From Alkaliphilus sp. NP8 (lineage in GTDB: Bacteria > Bacillota > Clostridia > Peptostreptococcales > Natronincolaceae): 64,000 nt of DNA. The translations under genes were made by a program, and so were the position numbers. The stretch is taken from assembly GCA_015978205.1 (NCBI GenBank), contig JADWMM010000001.1, positions 199,712 through 263,711 of the forward strand. The letters are read 5' to 3'. The notes beneath the pieces are model-generated. The model saw nothing but the letters and a program-made list of their open reading frames with translations. It did no database searches and was not told the DNA's origin. This document shows positions 1 through 10,644 of the stretch, piece after piece (within the stretch, counting starts at the first letter, position 1; every line of letters starts with the position of its first letter).

Positions 1-13
1 TTCTATATTTATC

Positions 14-2095
14 TTACATCTTAATTTTAGAAACTAAATCTACTAACTTATTTGCACTATCTAAGTTGCTACTTGTTGTGTTTTTAATGTTTACAAGTTT
101 TTCTACTATATTAGTTGTTCTACTAGCTATGTCTTCTACTCCTCTTGCACCTTCATTCATTGTTATAGATACTTCATTTACTGCTGTTGATATAGTATGT
201 ATTGAGGATTTTAGCTGTTCAAATGTAGCACTAAATTCCATTGTTAAGTTGTTAAATGTTTCTGCATCTTCGGTATATTTTTCTCCTACTACAACTAGTG
301 TTTTATATTCTTTACTTACTTGATTTTCTATAAAATTAAGTATTTCTGTGCAGCTTTTAACTAGGTTATCTACTGATGGATTTACTACTTCTACTACTTC
401 TTGTATGTCTGTTATTGCTTTTGATGATTCTTCTGCTAACTTTCTTATCTCATCTGCAACTACTGAAAATCCTCTTCCTGCTTCTCCTGCTCTAGCTGCC
501 TCTATAGCTGCGTTTAGTGCCAGAAGATTAGTTTGATTTGTTATCTGAAGTATTGTATCTGCTAATATATTTATTTTTTTAACTGCGTTTATTTCTTCTA
601 TTGCTATGTCTAAATCTTTCTTAACATTCGTATATATGATATTAGATTTTTGCTCTGATTCTATTGCATTACTTTTTAGGTCTTCTGCTCTTACTTGTAC
701 TTCTTGTGATATTAATGCTCCTTCTTCTGCTCTTTTAGATACGTCTTCTACAGCTTGTTCTATTTCTTGCACATATGCATTTATTTCTTCTGAGGATGCA
801 GCCGTTTCCTCCATTCCTGCTGATAATTCTTCTGTAGTTGCAGACGTTTCTGTAGCATTATCGTTAAGATCTATTGACTCAAATTCAACGATATCTGCAT
901 TTTCCTTTATATTATCAGATGATTGCTGTAGTTCTTTGGCTAAATCTCTTAAGGACTGTCTCAGAGCAGACATAGATTTTGCCATAGTACCTGTTTCATC
1001 CTTATTTTTAAATAACTTTTCTGATTCTGCATCATATGTTAAGTCAAAATTTGCTGTTTTATTAATTATATCTGTCATCTTTACAACAGGTTTTGAAATG
1101 GATTTACCAATAAATAAACTTATTATTATACATAGAATTATTCCAAAGCCTTCAACAATAATAATAGAATTTCTTAAATTATAAACTGGTTCCAAAACTT
1201 CATCTAATGGTGCCGATATAGCTAATATCCAACCATTATTCAATTTTGCATAGCTGATTGCGCTGTTTTTTCCTTGGTGTTCATACTCAACAATTCCCAT
1301 ATCATTCTTGCTCATTTTATCTGTTATGTATTTAAAACGACTATCATCTACAGTACTAAAGTTATCGTTTTGAGTAAATATTGAATGAATTAGAAAATCA
1401 TATCTGTCATTTAATAAAAATGCGTAGCCATTATCATATATTTCCATATTATCAATGGTCTTGTCTATATCCTCTATCTTTATATCTACTCCTAATACTC
1501 CAATTAGAGTATTATCCTTATATAAGGGCTGGGTATATGAAACCATGTTTATATTAAGACTATCGTCTATATAAGGATTACTCCATACAGGAGTCTTTGC
1601 CTTTATTGCATTATAATAATACTCTCTATCTTCGTTATTTATATTATAATCACTTAATTGTGAAGTTTCTTGAAGAGTATAATTACCATTACCCTCGGAA
1701 TCTGCATACCAAACTTCATGCACTTCATTTGTTAAGTTAGGATCAAACATTATATATACCCCTTGTGCACCATCTAATGTTTCTACTGTTTTTTTTACTA
1801 CTGATGATATCATAGATTTATATCCATTCATATAGTTATTAGGACCAGAATTAAACTGTCCCATATCAAATGAAGCCTCTACATTATTTGCTACACTATC
1901 AAGTGATGATTCAATAATTGATAGACTTTGACTAAATTTATTAGCGTAGTTTCCAGACATATGTAGCAGCTTTTCGTTAGCTTCTTTCTCTATTGACTTA
2001 GCACCTTGCAAAACACCTAAAACTCCTACTATTAAAGATATACTTAACGAGCATGCTAAAATTCCTACAATAATTTTAAAACTGATTTTTTTCAA
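14..2095 (-). CDS. Methyl-accepting chemotaxis protein (extracellular Cache-type sensor, HAMP, MCP signalling domain)
   Basis: N-terminal TM, periplasmic sensor, MCP hairpin '[40 protein letters not shown]'. Confidence 0.95.
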   Translation of the reverse strand: MKKISFKIIVGILACSLSISLIVGVLGVLQGAKSIEKEANEKLLHMSGNYANKFSQSLSIIESSLDSVANNVEASFDMGQFNSGPNNYMNGYKSMISSVVKKTVETLDGAQGVYIMFDPNLTNEVHEVWYADSEGNGNYTLQETSQLSDYNINNEDREYYYNAIKAKTPVWSNPYIDDSLNINMVSYTQPLYKDNTLIGVLGVDIKIEDIDKTIDNMEIYDNGYAFLLNDRYDFLIHSIFTQNDNFSTVDDSRFKYITDKMSKNDMGIVEYEHQGKNSAISYAKLNNGWILAISAPLDEVLEPVYNLRNSIIIVEGFGIILCIIISLFIGKSISKPVVKMTDIINKTANFDLTYDAESEKLFKNKDETGTMAKSMSALRQSLRDLAKELQQSSDNIKENADIVEFESIDLNDNATETSATTEELSAGMEETAASSEEINAYVQEIEQAVEDVSKRAEEGALISQEVQVRAEDLKSNAIESEQKSNIIYTNVKKDLDIAIEEINAVKKINILADTILQITNQTNLLALNAAIEAARAGEAGRGFSVVADEIRKLAEESSKAITDIQEVVEVVNPSVDNLVKSCTEILNFIENQVSKEYKTLVVVGEKYTEDAETFNNLTMEFSATFEQLKSSIHTISTAVNEVSITMNEGARGVEDIASRTTNIVEKLVNIKNTTSSNLDSANKLVDLVSKIKM

Positions 2096-2311
2096 TTATA
2101 CTCCCCCTTATGATCGTATTGAGTATTTAAAATATTTCTAATGTTTTTTATCGCATTAGTGAATTAAATCATTCCCCCTTTTTATAAATAGTCATTTTTT
2201 GTCATTTTTTGTCGTTTCATAAATATTATATATAATATTTAATTATTTCTCAACTTTTTTTATTTAGATTAATATTTCACTTAATTTAATTAACTTTGAG
2301 TTATGTTATGT

Positions 2312-2342
2312 AAAAAAAGTCCTTCATTTGAAGGACTTTTTA
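2312..2342. terminator. Bidirectional rho-independent terminator
   Basis: aaaaaagtccttcatttgaaggactttttt inverted repeat flanked by A/T tracts. Confidence 0.75.
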
Positions 2343-2359
2343 CATTAAATTATTTATTA

Positions 2360-2953
2360 TTATATTATTTGATGAAATAACCCATGGTTTGAGCAATAAA
2401 AATATAATCTACCATGACCTTGTTTGCGAAATCTAAATCCTAAATTCCACTCAGGATATTGCTTTACAATAAGAACTCTATCTCCTCTAACATAAGCTAT
2501 AAAAGAAATATAATGTTCTTTTTTCATATCATGTTTAGAAGTTACAAATAATTCATCTTCTACAGGCTCTATTTCTAGCATATGTTCGTAATCTGCTTTT
2601 TTAGTTTCTAATGGTTCTAATTTTTTTGAGCAACATGATATAGTTGCATCTCCTGTAGCTGTCATTAAATTGTTACATTGTGGGCATACATAAAACTTTA
2701 ATCTATTCATATTTCCTCCTACTAATTCGTTTAAATTTATTTCACCTGATAAAATCCCATCAACACTTACCTCTAGTATCTGAGCTAGTTCTGGAAGTAA
2801 AGAAACATCAGGACACCCTAGTCCTCGTTCCCATTTGCTTATTGTTTTATCACTTATGTTCATAGCATCTGCAACTTGTTTTTGGGTCATATCTTTCTCT
2901 TTTCTAAATTGATATATTAATTTACCAATTTTTTTGCAATCCATTGACCTCAC
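2360..2953 (-). CDS. XRE-family helix-turn-helix regulator with C-terminal Cys-containing domain
   Basis: N-terminal HTH 'IGKLIYQFRKEKDMTQKQVADAMNISDKTISKWERGLGCPDVSLLPELAQIL'. Confidence 0.9.
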   Translation of the reverse strand: MRSMDCKKIGKLIYQFRKEKDMTQKQVADAMNISDKTISKWERGLGCPDVSLLPELAQILEVSVDGILSGEINLNELVGGNMNRLKFYVCPQCNNLMTATGDATISCCSKKLEPLETKKADYEHMLEIEPVEDELFVTSKHDMKKEHYISFIAYVRGDRVLIVKQYPEWNLGFRFRKQGHGRLYFYCSNHGLFHQII

Positions 2954-3081
2954 CTCTTATACTAATTTAAACTACTATAGAATTTTATTCAATAAACGAA
3001 TCGTAGATTATGTGTCTAACTCCTTTCATAAATAAAACTTAGCATATATTCCTAGACTTTTTACCTCTTAACAAGCAGCTT

Positions 3082-3669
3082 TTATAAAAACTCATCATCA
3101 TTTTCAAAAATAATCTGCTCTTCATTCATCTCTTTAATAATAGCTAAAGACTGAATATTAATACCTTTATCTCTCAGTACTTTGCCACCTTGTTGAAAAC
3201 CTTTTTCTATAGCAATCCCAGCGCCTACCAAAGTAGCACCTGCCTGCTCTAAAATTTCAATAAGTCCAATAAGAGCTCTCCCATTAGCCAAAAAATCATC
3301 TATAATAAGTACATTATCCTCTTTACTGATAAACTTCTTAGAAACCCTTATAGTATACTCTTTTTCATGTGTAAACGAATACACCTGACTTGTATAAATA
3401 TCTCCATCTAAGTTTACAGATTCAGATTTCTTTGCAAAAACTACAGGAACATTAAAGTGCTGGGCTGCTATACATGCGATGCCTATTCCTGAAGCTTCTA
3501 TAGTTAGGATTTTTGTTATTTTTTGTCCCTTAAAACGCCTAGCAAATTCTTTACCCATTTCATTGTACAGAGGAATATCAATTTGGTGATTTAAAAACCT
3601 ATCTACTTTTAGTGTCCCTCCTGCTTTAACTATTCCTTCATTAATAATTTTATCTTTTAATAGTTTCAT
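3082..3669 (-). CDS. xpt: Xanthine phosphoribosyltransferase
   Basis: PRTase motif '[20 protein letters not shown]', '[12 protein letters not shown]'; family-typical N-terminus MKLLKDKI. Confidence 0.95.
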   Translation of the reverse strand: MKLLKDKIINEGIVKAGGTLKVDRFLNHQIDIPLYNEMGKEFARRFKGQKITKILTIEASGIGIACIAAQHFNVPVVFAKKSESVNLDGDIYTSQVYSFTHEKEYTIRVSKKFISKEDNVLIIDDFLANGRALIGLIEILEQAGATLVGAGIAIEKGFQQGGKVLRDKGINIQSLAIIKEMNEEQIIFENDDEFL

Positions 3670-3755
3670 TATCTTTATTCCTTTCTATTTCTAAGTAATT
3701 ATTTTTCTTCTTTAAAATAAGTATTTTCAAGTTACTTATTATCTATATTTTAAAA

Positions 3756-3786
3756 AAGAAGCAGTTAAACATCCAACTGCTTCTCT
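3756..3786 (-). terminator. Terminator downstream of deoD
   Basis: agaagcagttggatgtttaactgcttctttttt on the minus strand. Confidence 0.75.
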
Positions 3787-3796
3787 TATAATTTTA

Positions 3797-4510
3797 CTAC
3801 TCTGCCATTTCTAAGGCGATTTTCATCATATTAGTAAATGCATTTTTTCGTTCTTCAGAACTTGTTGCTTCTTGAGTTACTAAGTTGTCAGACACAGTAA
3901 GTAAACACGCTGCATTTTTACCAAGCACTTTTGCATTATGAAAAAGTGCAAAAGCTTCCATTTCCACTGCTACACAGCCATGTTGATCATAAATTTCCTT
4001 ATATTCTTCAAAGTTTTCTCTATAAAATACATCAGAAGAATGAATTCTTTCTATCTGCATGTTAATCCCTAACTCATTTGCATGTTTTATAAGACTCTCG
4101 TTTAATTTCTGAGTACCTTCAATAACATCACTTTCATAACCACCTTGTACTTTAGCATAGCTAGATTCACTCCAAACATCCTTAGCCAAAATTACATCAT
4201 ACAGGTTTACATCTGCAGTATAGCCTCCACAAGATCCGATTCTAATAATATTTTCTACGTCGTAAAACTTGTATAGCTCATATGAGTAAATTCCCATGCT
4301 AGGCATTCCCATTCCACTTGCCATAACAGAAATTCTTCTTCCCTTATAAGTTCCAGTGTATCCTAAAATATTTCTAACATTATTAAACTGCTTTACATCT
4401 TCTAAAAATGTATCTGCTATAAACTTTGCTCGAAGTGGATCTCCAGGCATTAAAACAGTTTTCGCAATTTCGTCCTTATTTTTTAATTCAATATGTGGTG
4501 TTGGTATCAT
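3797..4510 (-). CDS. deoD: Purine-nucleoside phosphorylase
   Basis: 'MPGDPLRAKFIADTFLEDVKQFNNVRNILGYTGTYKG', 'VAVEMEAFALF'. Confidence 0.96.
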   Translation of the reverse strand: MIPTPHIELKNKDEIAKTVLMPGDPLRAKFIADTFLEDVKQFNNVRNILGYTGTYKGRRISVMASGMGMPSMGIYSYELYKFYDVENIIRIGSCGGYTADVNLYDVILAKDVWSESSYAKVQGGYESDVIEGTQKLNESLIKHANELGINMQIERIHSSDVFYRENFEEYKEIYDQHGCVAVEMEAFALFHNAKVLGKNAACLLTVSDNLVTQEATSSEERKNAFTNMMKIALEMAE

Positions 4511-4723
4511 CTTATTTTCTCCTTAATATTTAATGTGTAAACCCTACTATTATTAAAACTAACTTTTAAGTAATAGGCTTTATTTTAAGTTTAATATATC
4601 CTACATAGTTTTACAATATACTATACATGAAATATATATATAATCATACTTTTAAAATTCTAAAAATTTATCATAATGTTATACATTGAATAATTTGATT
4701 TTTAAATTTTAATTAACGCTAAA

Positions 4724-5134
4724 TCACCTTTTGTCTTTTTTAATTTCTAAAAATCTATCATATTCAGCTATTCTCTTATATAACAAATGAATCATTGGAG
4801 TAATAAAAATAAGTATTAATATACCAAATATATATAATTTTGGCATAAGAAATATTCCAATTCCCCTAAAAAAAAGGTTACCACTTATATAAACAAATAA
4901 GGTTATAAAATAAACTGAAATATACTTGATGTACATGGATATATGCTTCCTTATCAATACTTTTATATATAGCAATTCAATTATAATTGATGTGATGACG
5001 GCAATACATATTGAAAAAACGTATGATAAAGGTTGTTCTAAAAACGTATTCCCAGATATCCAATCAATAAAAAAAGCAATTACCAAACCTGTAAATATTG
5101 CGTATAATAGCAATTTCAAATTATATTTAATCAT
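4724..5134 (-). CDS. Four-TM membrane protein, DUF3021-like, paired with a LytTR regulator
   Basis: Four hydrophobic segments; adjacent to LytTR gene as in known LytTR/DUF3021 pairs. Confidence 0.6.
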   Translation of the reverse strand: MIKYNLKLLLYAIFTGLVIAFFIDWISGNTFLEQPLSYVFSICIAVITSIIIELLYIKVLIRKHISMYIKYISVYFITLFVYISGNLFFRGIGIFLMPKLYIFGILILIFITPMIHLLYKRIAEYDRFLEIKKDKR

Positions 5135-5137
5135 ATT

Positions 5138-5677
5138 TCACCTCATACCTAAAAATGTTTTAAATGCGGTAACATAGTTTTTGGATACTTCCACTGTAGA
5201 TTCCGTATCATCGAATGTAAGAAGTAAACGCCTGTTAAACCAAGGTGCTATAGTACTTACTTTGTCTATATTTACAATAAATGATCTACTTATTCGAATA
5301 AACTGATCATCTGGCAATTTGCCTTCAACTTCATATAGCTTTTCTTTAATCTTGTACTCGCCTTTTTTAGTCTTACAAAAAACGAATGAAGAACGTGCTT
5401 CAAAATACAGTATGTCAAAAATATCTATTATATGATATGTTTCGCCTTCTAATCCAATAATCCGATTAGTTTGAGCTTTTGGAATTATAAGCTTCATAAT
5501 TTGTATCAACTTATCCAGTTCATTACTACGAAATACAAAGCATGGAATATGGTTATTTTCGTATCCTTGTTCAACCAAATAAATATCCGCATTATTATAA
5601 AAAGTTATCCCCATATGCTTACATTTATTAATAATTTTTTCTCTCGTTGAATGTTGACATACCAAACCTAGTTTCAT
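5138..5677 (-). CDS. LytTR-domain DNA-binding transcriptional regulator
   Basis: LytTR-like 'IIDIFDILYFEARSSFVFCKTKKGEYKIKEKLYEVEGKLPDDQFIRISRSFIVNIDKVS'. Confidence 0.85.
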   Translation of the reverse strand: MKLGLVCQHSTREKIINKCKHMGITFYNNADIYLVEQGYENNHIPCFVFRSNELDKLIQIMKLIIPKAQTNRIIGLEGETYHIIDIFDILYFEARSSFVFCKTKKGEYKIKEKLYEVEGKLPDDQFIRISRSFIVNIDKVSTIAPWFNRRLLLTFDDTESTVEVSKNYVTAFKTFLGMR

Positions 5678-5687
5678 AATATCTCCT

Positions 5688-7160
5688 TTAAGTTCTGTTC
5701 CTATTTATAAATAATTTAATAAATGAGTATAGCAACATGGATATTACTATCCAAATTACATAATCTCCGATATATGTGTATACGGTGTTAACTCCTTTAA
5801 TAGGCAATTGTCCTCTATTAATCCAAATAGTATTTGTAAAGTGATCCATTTCACTTACTACTTGTCCAGTATAGTCAACGATCATTGACGTACCATTAAC
5901 AGTTTGTGTAACAACATTAGACCCATTTTCAAGTCCTCTAAAAGTACCTACAATAGCGTGATATGGAGAAATCTCTTTCCAGTCTGCAGATGGAATAAAT
6001 AAAGAATCTACATCCAGGTGGCCAGCTTGCTTTACAATTTGAGGAAAATCTTTATCCCAACAAATAATACCTGAAAGTGTACCGTATTTTGTGTCAGCAG
6101 CTTGTAAAACCTTATTACCTTCCACTGAGCCTTCAAAGGCATTTCCACCATACTTATAGTGCTCCATCATTATTGTACCATTATCACTGATAATATACAG
6201 CACATTCTCATGTTTATTTGGAGGATTATTTAACACATATAGTGTGGTAACAATAGTGATATCCTCTTCATCCGCTAATTTTGATATTTTTTCAAGTGTT
6301 GATTTTCTTTGTTCATATGACACTACAATAGTTGCCTCAGAATGTGCTACTACATGAGCTCCATTTAAAGCCTCCTGTTTTGTTAACTCCAACACTTTTT
6401 CCAAATTACCTTCAGATTTTTCTTTGAATGACTCTGGATTATTCTTAAAATCTGAGAATAAATCTGCAGTTTCTTGAACAGTACGGTCTAAAGTATGAAG
6501 ACCTGAAACAGAATATAAATCACTTCTATCTACGCTATATAAACGAATACTACTAAAAATAATAATGATTACTATAACTGTTAAAAATCCTACTGAATAT
6601 AAATTATCTAACTTATGTTTACGATTTTTAATGATCCAATAAAAAACTGAACCAAACCATGTAATAACAAATGTTAACCCTACTGCACCAACTACAGATG
6701 CAAGCTGTGCAACAACTAGAAAATTATGTTGTGAATAACCTAGGATACCGAAACTACCGAATGGATTAAAATTAGCATTAGCATAGTCTATTAGAGTATA
6801 AAGTCCAGGTAGTATTAACGTTGCTGATAATGCTTTCGACCTTTTAAAAGCGAAATGCTGTGCAATAAATGGTGTTGCTAATGTTCCACCGGCTATAGCT
6901 GGAATTAAATTAAATAGGGGCATGCCTATGTCAGGTAGCATATTATAAAAACTAATACTATTTGCAATACTTGTAGCCAAAAATATTAACAAAACTGCTT
7001 TTAATGTCTTCATATTCTCCATTGCTAGAAGTAAAAATATTGGGAACATAAATGCAAAAATTCCATACAAATATTTACCATTGCTCAGCACCATAGCAAT
7101 GAATCCAAGCAATAGGTATATACAAGATATATTTTTTTTCATAAAAAGAACCCCTTTCAT
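5688..7160 (-). CDS. Polytopic membrane protein with C-terminal carbon-nitrogen hydrolase domain (apolipoprotein N-acyltransferase-like)
   Basis: Multiple TMs then nitrilase-fold motifs: 'VVAHSEAT' (E), 'HYKYGGNAFEGS' (K), 'GIICWDKDFPQIV' (C). Confidence 0.7.
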   Translation of the reverse strand: MKGVLFMKKNISCIYLLLGFIAMVLSNGKYLYGIFAFMFPIFLLLAMENMKTLKAVLLIFLATSIANSISFYNMLPDIGMPLFNLIPAIAGGTLATPFIAQHFAFKRSKALSATLILPGLYTLIDYANANFNPFGSFGILGYSQHNFLVVAQLASVVGAVGLTFVITWFGSVFYWIIKNRKHKLDNLYSVGFLTVIVIIIIFSSIRLYSVDRSDLYSVSGLHTLDRTVQETADLFSDFKNNPESFKEKSEGNLEKVLELTKQEALNGAHVVAHSEATIVVSYEQRKSTLEKISKLADEEDITIVTTLYVLNNPPNKHENVLYIISDNGTIMMEHYKYGGNAFEGSVEGNKVLQAADTKYGTLSGIICWDKDFPQIVKQAGHLDVDSLFIPSADWKEISPYHAIVGTFRGLENGSNVVTQTVNGTSMIVDYTGQVVSEMDHFTNTIWINRGQLPIKGVNTVYTYIGDYVIWIVISMLLYSFIKLFINRNRT

Positions 7161-7257
7161 ATTTTATAAATTCATTGTACTCTGTTTTGTTCTATTTGTA
7201 CTGTTATACACATAGAAAGGACAATAAATTATATGAAAGGGCATTTATATAAGCTAA

Positions 7258-8037
7258 TTATTTTAAATTATATCGATTATACAAGTTTATAACTCTTTCT
7301 AACATACCTTCACTATCTAGCCATATATCAGGTTCAAAACCTACACCATCAATGAAATGAGGAGGATATTTGTTCATATCAAGACCAGCACCTAAATAAA
7401 CAAGTAAATTCGAGTTAGGAAGAAACATTACTTGTAAATCTGATACAGCTTGGCATCCTGATGTATTGTTACCAACAAATACTACATTACCTAAAGTCCT
7501 GAGATACCCAATAAAATCTTCACCAGAAGAAGCAACACCTTTATCCATTAAAACAAATATAGTATTCTCATTGTTTACCCATTTACTATCATTTTTTTCA
7601 ACTACCCAAGTATCATAAGCTTTATTATCTAATGCTTCATCTCTTGATCCATAATAGCTTTTTGCTACTTTATTCAACCTAGGCATATCGTATTTTTTCA
7701 AAAATGGTTCAATAGCTATATCTTTTTCCTTTTTCTGTCCGTATAAATAAAGCTTACTATATCTTTTCATACTGCTTTTTCCTGTCCGAGGAGTAGTACC
7801 TGTATAGTTCTCAAACCAAAATTTGGACCAAAGCTCACTTCCACCAGGATTACCTTTCAAATCTATAATAAAAACACTTTCTTCTTTAAGCTGTAAGCCA
7901 CTTTCACTTAAATACTTCAGTGTGTTCTCTTCTGGTTTGTCAGAAAGATTTCTACATATTAAAACTGGTATTCCTTGTATTGTTTTTTGTTCAAATGCTG
8001 TTTGATTTTTATGAACCTTCTGAGACACTTTAGACAA
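7258..8037 (-). pseudogene. S41 peptidase, C-terminal half (apparently separated by frameshift from 8030..8650)
   Basis: S41 features 'FIIDLKGNPGGS' and 'IFVLMDKGVASSGEDFIGYLRTLGNVVFVGNNTSG'; no ATG start (TTG used by ORF caller), overlaps the upstream N-terminal half in another frame. Confidence 0.65.
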
Positions 8038-8650
8038 CTTCTCTATTTATAGATTTAAAATATCTTTTTTTATTATCAACTACATAATAAAAACCATTAT
8101 CATTTTTTTTGACTTCTATTTGTTGATTACAATAGTAATTTAGAATATGTTTTTTATTGACTGATACTCCCCCTATCTTCATATGCCCATCTGTAATAAA
8201 AGAAAGGTGTTCAAGAAATAGCGTATTTAAATCAGTAATAGATATGTCGTCTTGAGTATCTATTCTATTCATAACTTTAGTTTTTATCTGCTCAAATACC
8301 TTGTCACCACCATAATAACCATAACCACCATATACGTATTTTAATATTCGAAATAAATAATCTACATCTTCTAAGGCATCCTCTTTCGATATCCTGTGGT
8401 CTGTTACTGCTCGTGGTTGTAATAAAGTGTCTATTTCCTCATCTGTAAATCCCTCTTTATTGCCTACTACCTTGTATATATACTGCTTAATATCATTTTT
8501 AGATTCAGACTCCATTATGTTTTTTCTTTCCTCATTAACTTCTCTAATTACCTCATTAAAATCTATTTCTTGGTCTTTTTTAAATGATGTTATGAAAAAT
8601 ACCGCTATAATTATTATTACTACGATTATTATTACTGGATATTTTTTCAT
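8030..8650 (-). pseudogene. S41 peptidase, N-terminal half (signal/TM segment plus pre-catalytic domain)
   Basis: N-terminal TM, then a domain that stops at 'YFKSINREVV' just before the S41 core continues in another frame. Confidence 0.6.
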
Positions 8651-8662
8651 TTAATGCTCCTC

Positions 8663-9520
8663 CTATTTAATAGGTATATAAATATCTAACTCTGAATTTT
8701 CATCTCCTGGATTAAATCTTTCATCATAGTACTCAAAATCATGAGATTTAGCTGGTTCATACTCTGACCTTGGTAACCATGAGCCATATATATATTCATA
8801 GGTATCTCCTAATCTGTCAATCGAGCCCTTGTGAGTAAAAATAGCATATTTGTTTTTTCCTACTGTAAATCCTTCCATTTCTTTAGGTATATTCTTAAAA
8901 GAATTCACCTCTTGGCAAACAAAATATGTAAACTTGCTATCATCAGTTAGGTTTTCTACAAACTCACATACTCCCATAGCCACATTATCATTTACAACAT
9001 TCTTTATTTCACCTATTCTAGCATTAAATTTTTTCCAAAGCTCCGGTATTTCATTATTGTTATTGCTTCCATAGTATTTCATTCCTACTATCATAAATTT
9101 ATCTTTTTCAATTATTTTAGGTTCCATACTAATTCCTCCATTCAAATGTTTTAATTTTATATCTGTTAACTTCTTTTTCTGAAATAAAACTAAATTTTCA
9201 CCATTTTTCCTATATTGATGTGGTGTCATCCCATATAGCTTTTTAAATGAACGAGTAAAGGCCGCTTGAGATCCAAATTGATACTTTAAGGCTATATCAA
9301 TTATTCTTTCATTAGTCATAATTAAGTCATTTCCAGCCTCAGTTAATCTTCTCTTTCTTATAAATTCTTTCATGTTATCTCCAACTATAGCTCCAAATAT
9401 TCTATGAAAATGATATAGTGAAAAATACGTTTTATTTGCAATTTCTTTAAGTTCAATCTCTTCAGTAAGATTCTCTTCAACATAATCTAAAGCATTTTTT
9501 ATTCTAATAATATAATCCAC
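8663..9520 (-). CDS. AraC-family regulator with GyrI-like effector-binding domain
   Basis: AraC HTH 'LKEIANKTYFSLYHFHRIFGAIVGDNMKEFIRKRRL...FGSQAAFTRSFKKLYGMTPHQYRK' plus C-terminal GyrI-like domain. Confidence 0.93.
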   Translation of the reverse strand: MDYIIRIKNALDYVEENLTEEIELKEIANKTYFSLYHFHRIFGAIVGDNMKEFIRKRRLTEAGNDLIMTNERIIDIALKYQFGSQAAFTRSFKKLYGMTPHQYRKNGENLVLFQKKKLTDIKLKHLNGGISMEPKIIEKDKFMIVGMKYYGSNNNNEIPELWKKFNARIGEIKNVVNDNVAMGVCEFVENLTDDSKFTYFVCQEVNSFKNIPKEMEGFTVGKNKYAIFTHKGSIDRLGDTYEYIYGSWLPRSEYEPAKSHDFEYYDERFNPGDENSELDIYIPIK

Positions 9521-9637
9521 TTTTCTTTACCTCCCGGAAGGTTTATAACTATATAATAGCAGGCTTCATATCTTAAGTTTTGATTTTTTTTGCTATATAT
9601 GTGTATTTATATATAAATTCAAGTTTTATCTGAAACT

Positions 9638-10522
9638 TCAATTATTTTCAACTATTTCAACAAACTTTTCTGAAGCTGGAGATAGCGATACACTCTTTAA
9701 AAAACAAAAGCCTATACTTCTTTTAGGTATTTCTTCTTTTAGAGGCACTTCATATAATTGGTTGCTTTTTATATACTCCTGAGAAAATTCTTTAGTAACA
9801 CAGGCTATCCCTAGATTTATTTTAGCAAACTCTAACAATAATTCATGAGATCCTAGCTCAATTTCAGGCATAATTCTTATACCCTTTGACATCATATATT
9901 TTTCCACATATTGTCTAGAGTTTGATTTCCTCTCTAGGAATATTAGAGGTAATTTGGCTAATTCGTTGAAGCCTAATGGTTGAGAAATTTTGTTTCTATA
10001 CTTTTCACCACAAACAAAAACATCTTGTACTTTTAAACATTCCCTTATTTCTATAGAAGAGTCATGAATCGGCAAATTACAAATTGCTATATCAATTTCA
10101 CCAGATTTTAGCATATTACAAAGTTCTATAGTTGTACGATTTATGATTTTTAGCTGGATATTTGAATAATTGTTATGAAATATCTCAAGGTATGGTAATA
10201 AGAAGTATCTAGAAATTGTGTCTCCTACACCTATTTTTAGTTCGCCTGCCATCATTCCTTTAGCTTCTAGTAACTTCTTTTCACCTGTATTGATTAGATT
10301 TATAGCTGAACTTGCATACTCAAACAATAGATGTCCTTCATTAGTAAGGGATACTCCCTTAGACATTCTAGTAAAAAGTCGAATTTCAAGCTCTCTTTCG
10401 AGTTGCATAATAGATTGACTTACAGCTGGCTGAGTCATAAATAGCTTTCTTGCTGCTTTTGAAAAGCTTTGACATCTTGCCACCTCACAAAAAACTTTAT
10501 ATAAATCTAGTTTCGTTGTCAT
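9638..10522 (-). CDS. LysR-family transcriptional regulator
   Basis: N-terminal HTH 'LYKVFCEVARCQSFSKAARKLFMTQPAVSQSIMQLERELEIRLFTR'. Confidence 0.95.
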   Translation of the reverse strand: MTTKLDLYKVFCEVARCQSFSKAARKLFMTQPAVSQSIMQLERELEIRLFTRMSKGVSLTNEGHLLFEYASSAINLINTGEKKLLEAKGMMAGELKIGVGDTISRYFLLPYLEIFHNNYSNIQLKIINRTTIELCNMLKSGEIDIAICNLPIHDSSIEIRECLKVQDVFVCGEKYRNKISQPLGFNELAKLPLIFLERKSNSRQYVEKYMMSKGIRIMPEIELGSHELLLEFAKINLGIACVTKEFSQEYIKSNQLYEVPLKEEIPKRSIGFCFLKSVSLSPASEKFVEIVENN

Positions 10523-10644
10523 ATAAGCACTCCTTATACCTATTATTTGATATATTTATTTTACTTATACCATATAAATGATGTATATTACAAGTATAGA
10601 AGATAAATTCTATATAAAAGTGATTAATTAAGGAGCGATTCTAA

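Noticed and set aside
66-1184. Plus-strand ORFs inside the MCP gene
   Set aside because: Antisense shadows of a well-supported minus-strand CDS; low-complexity Ser/Thr/Val-rich translations.
8028-8050. Programmed +1 frameshift in the S41 peptidase
   Set aside because: GTC-T-AAA resembles no well-known recoding signal I can support; simple frameshift mutation is more parsimonious.
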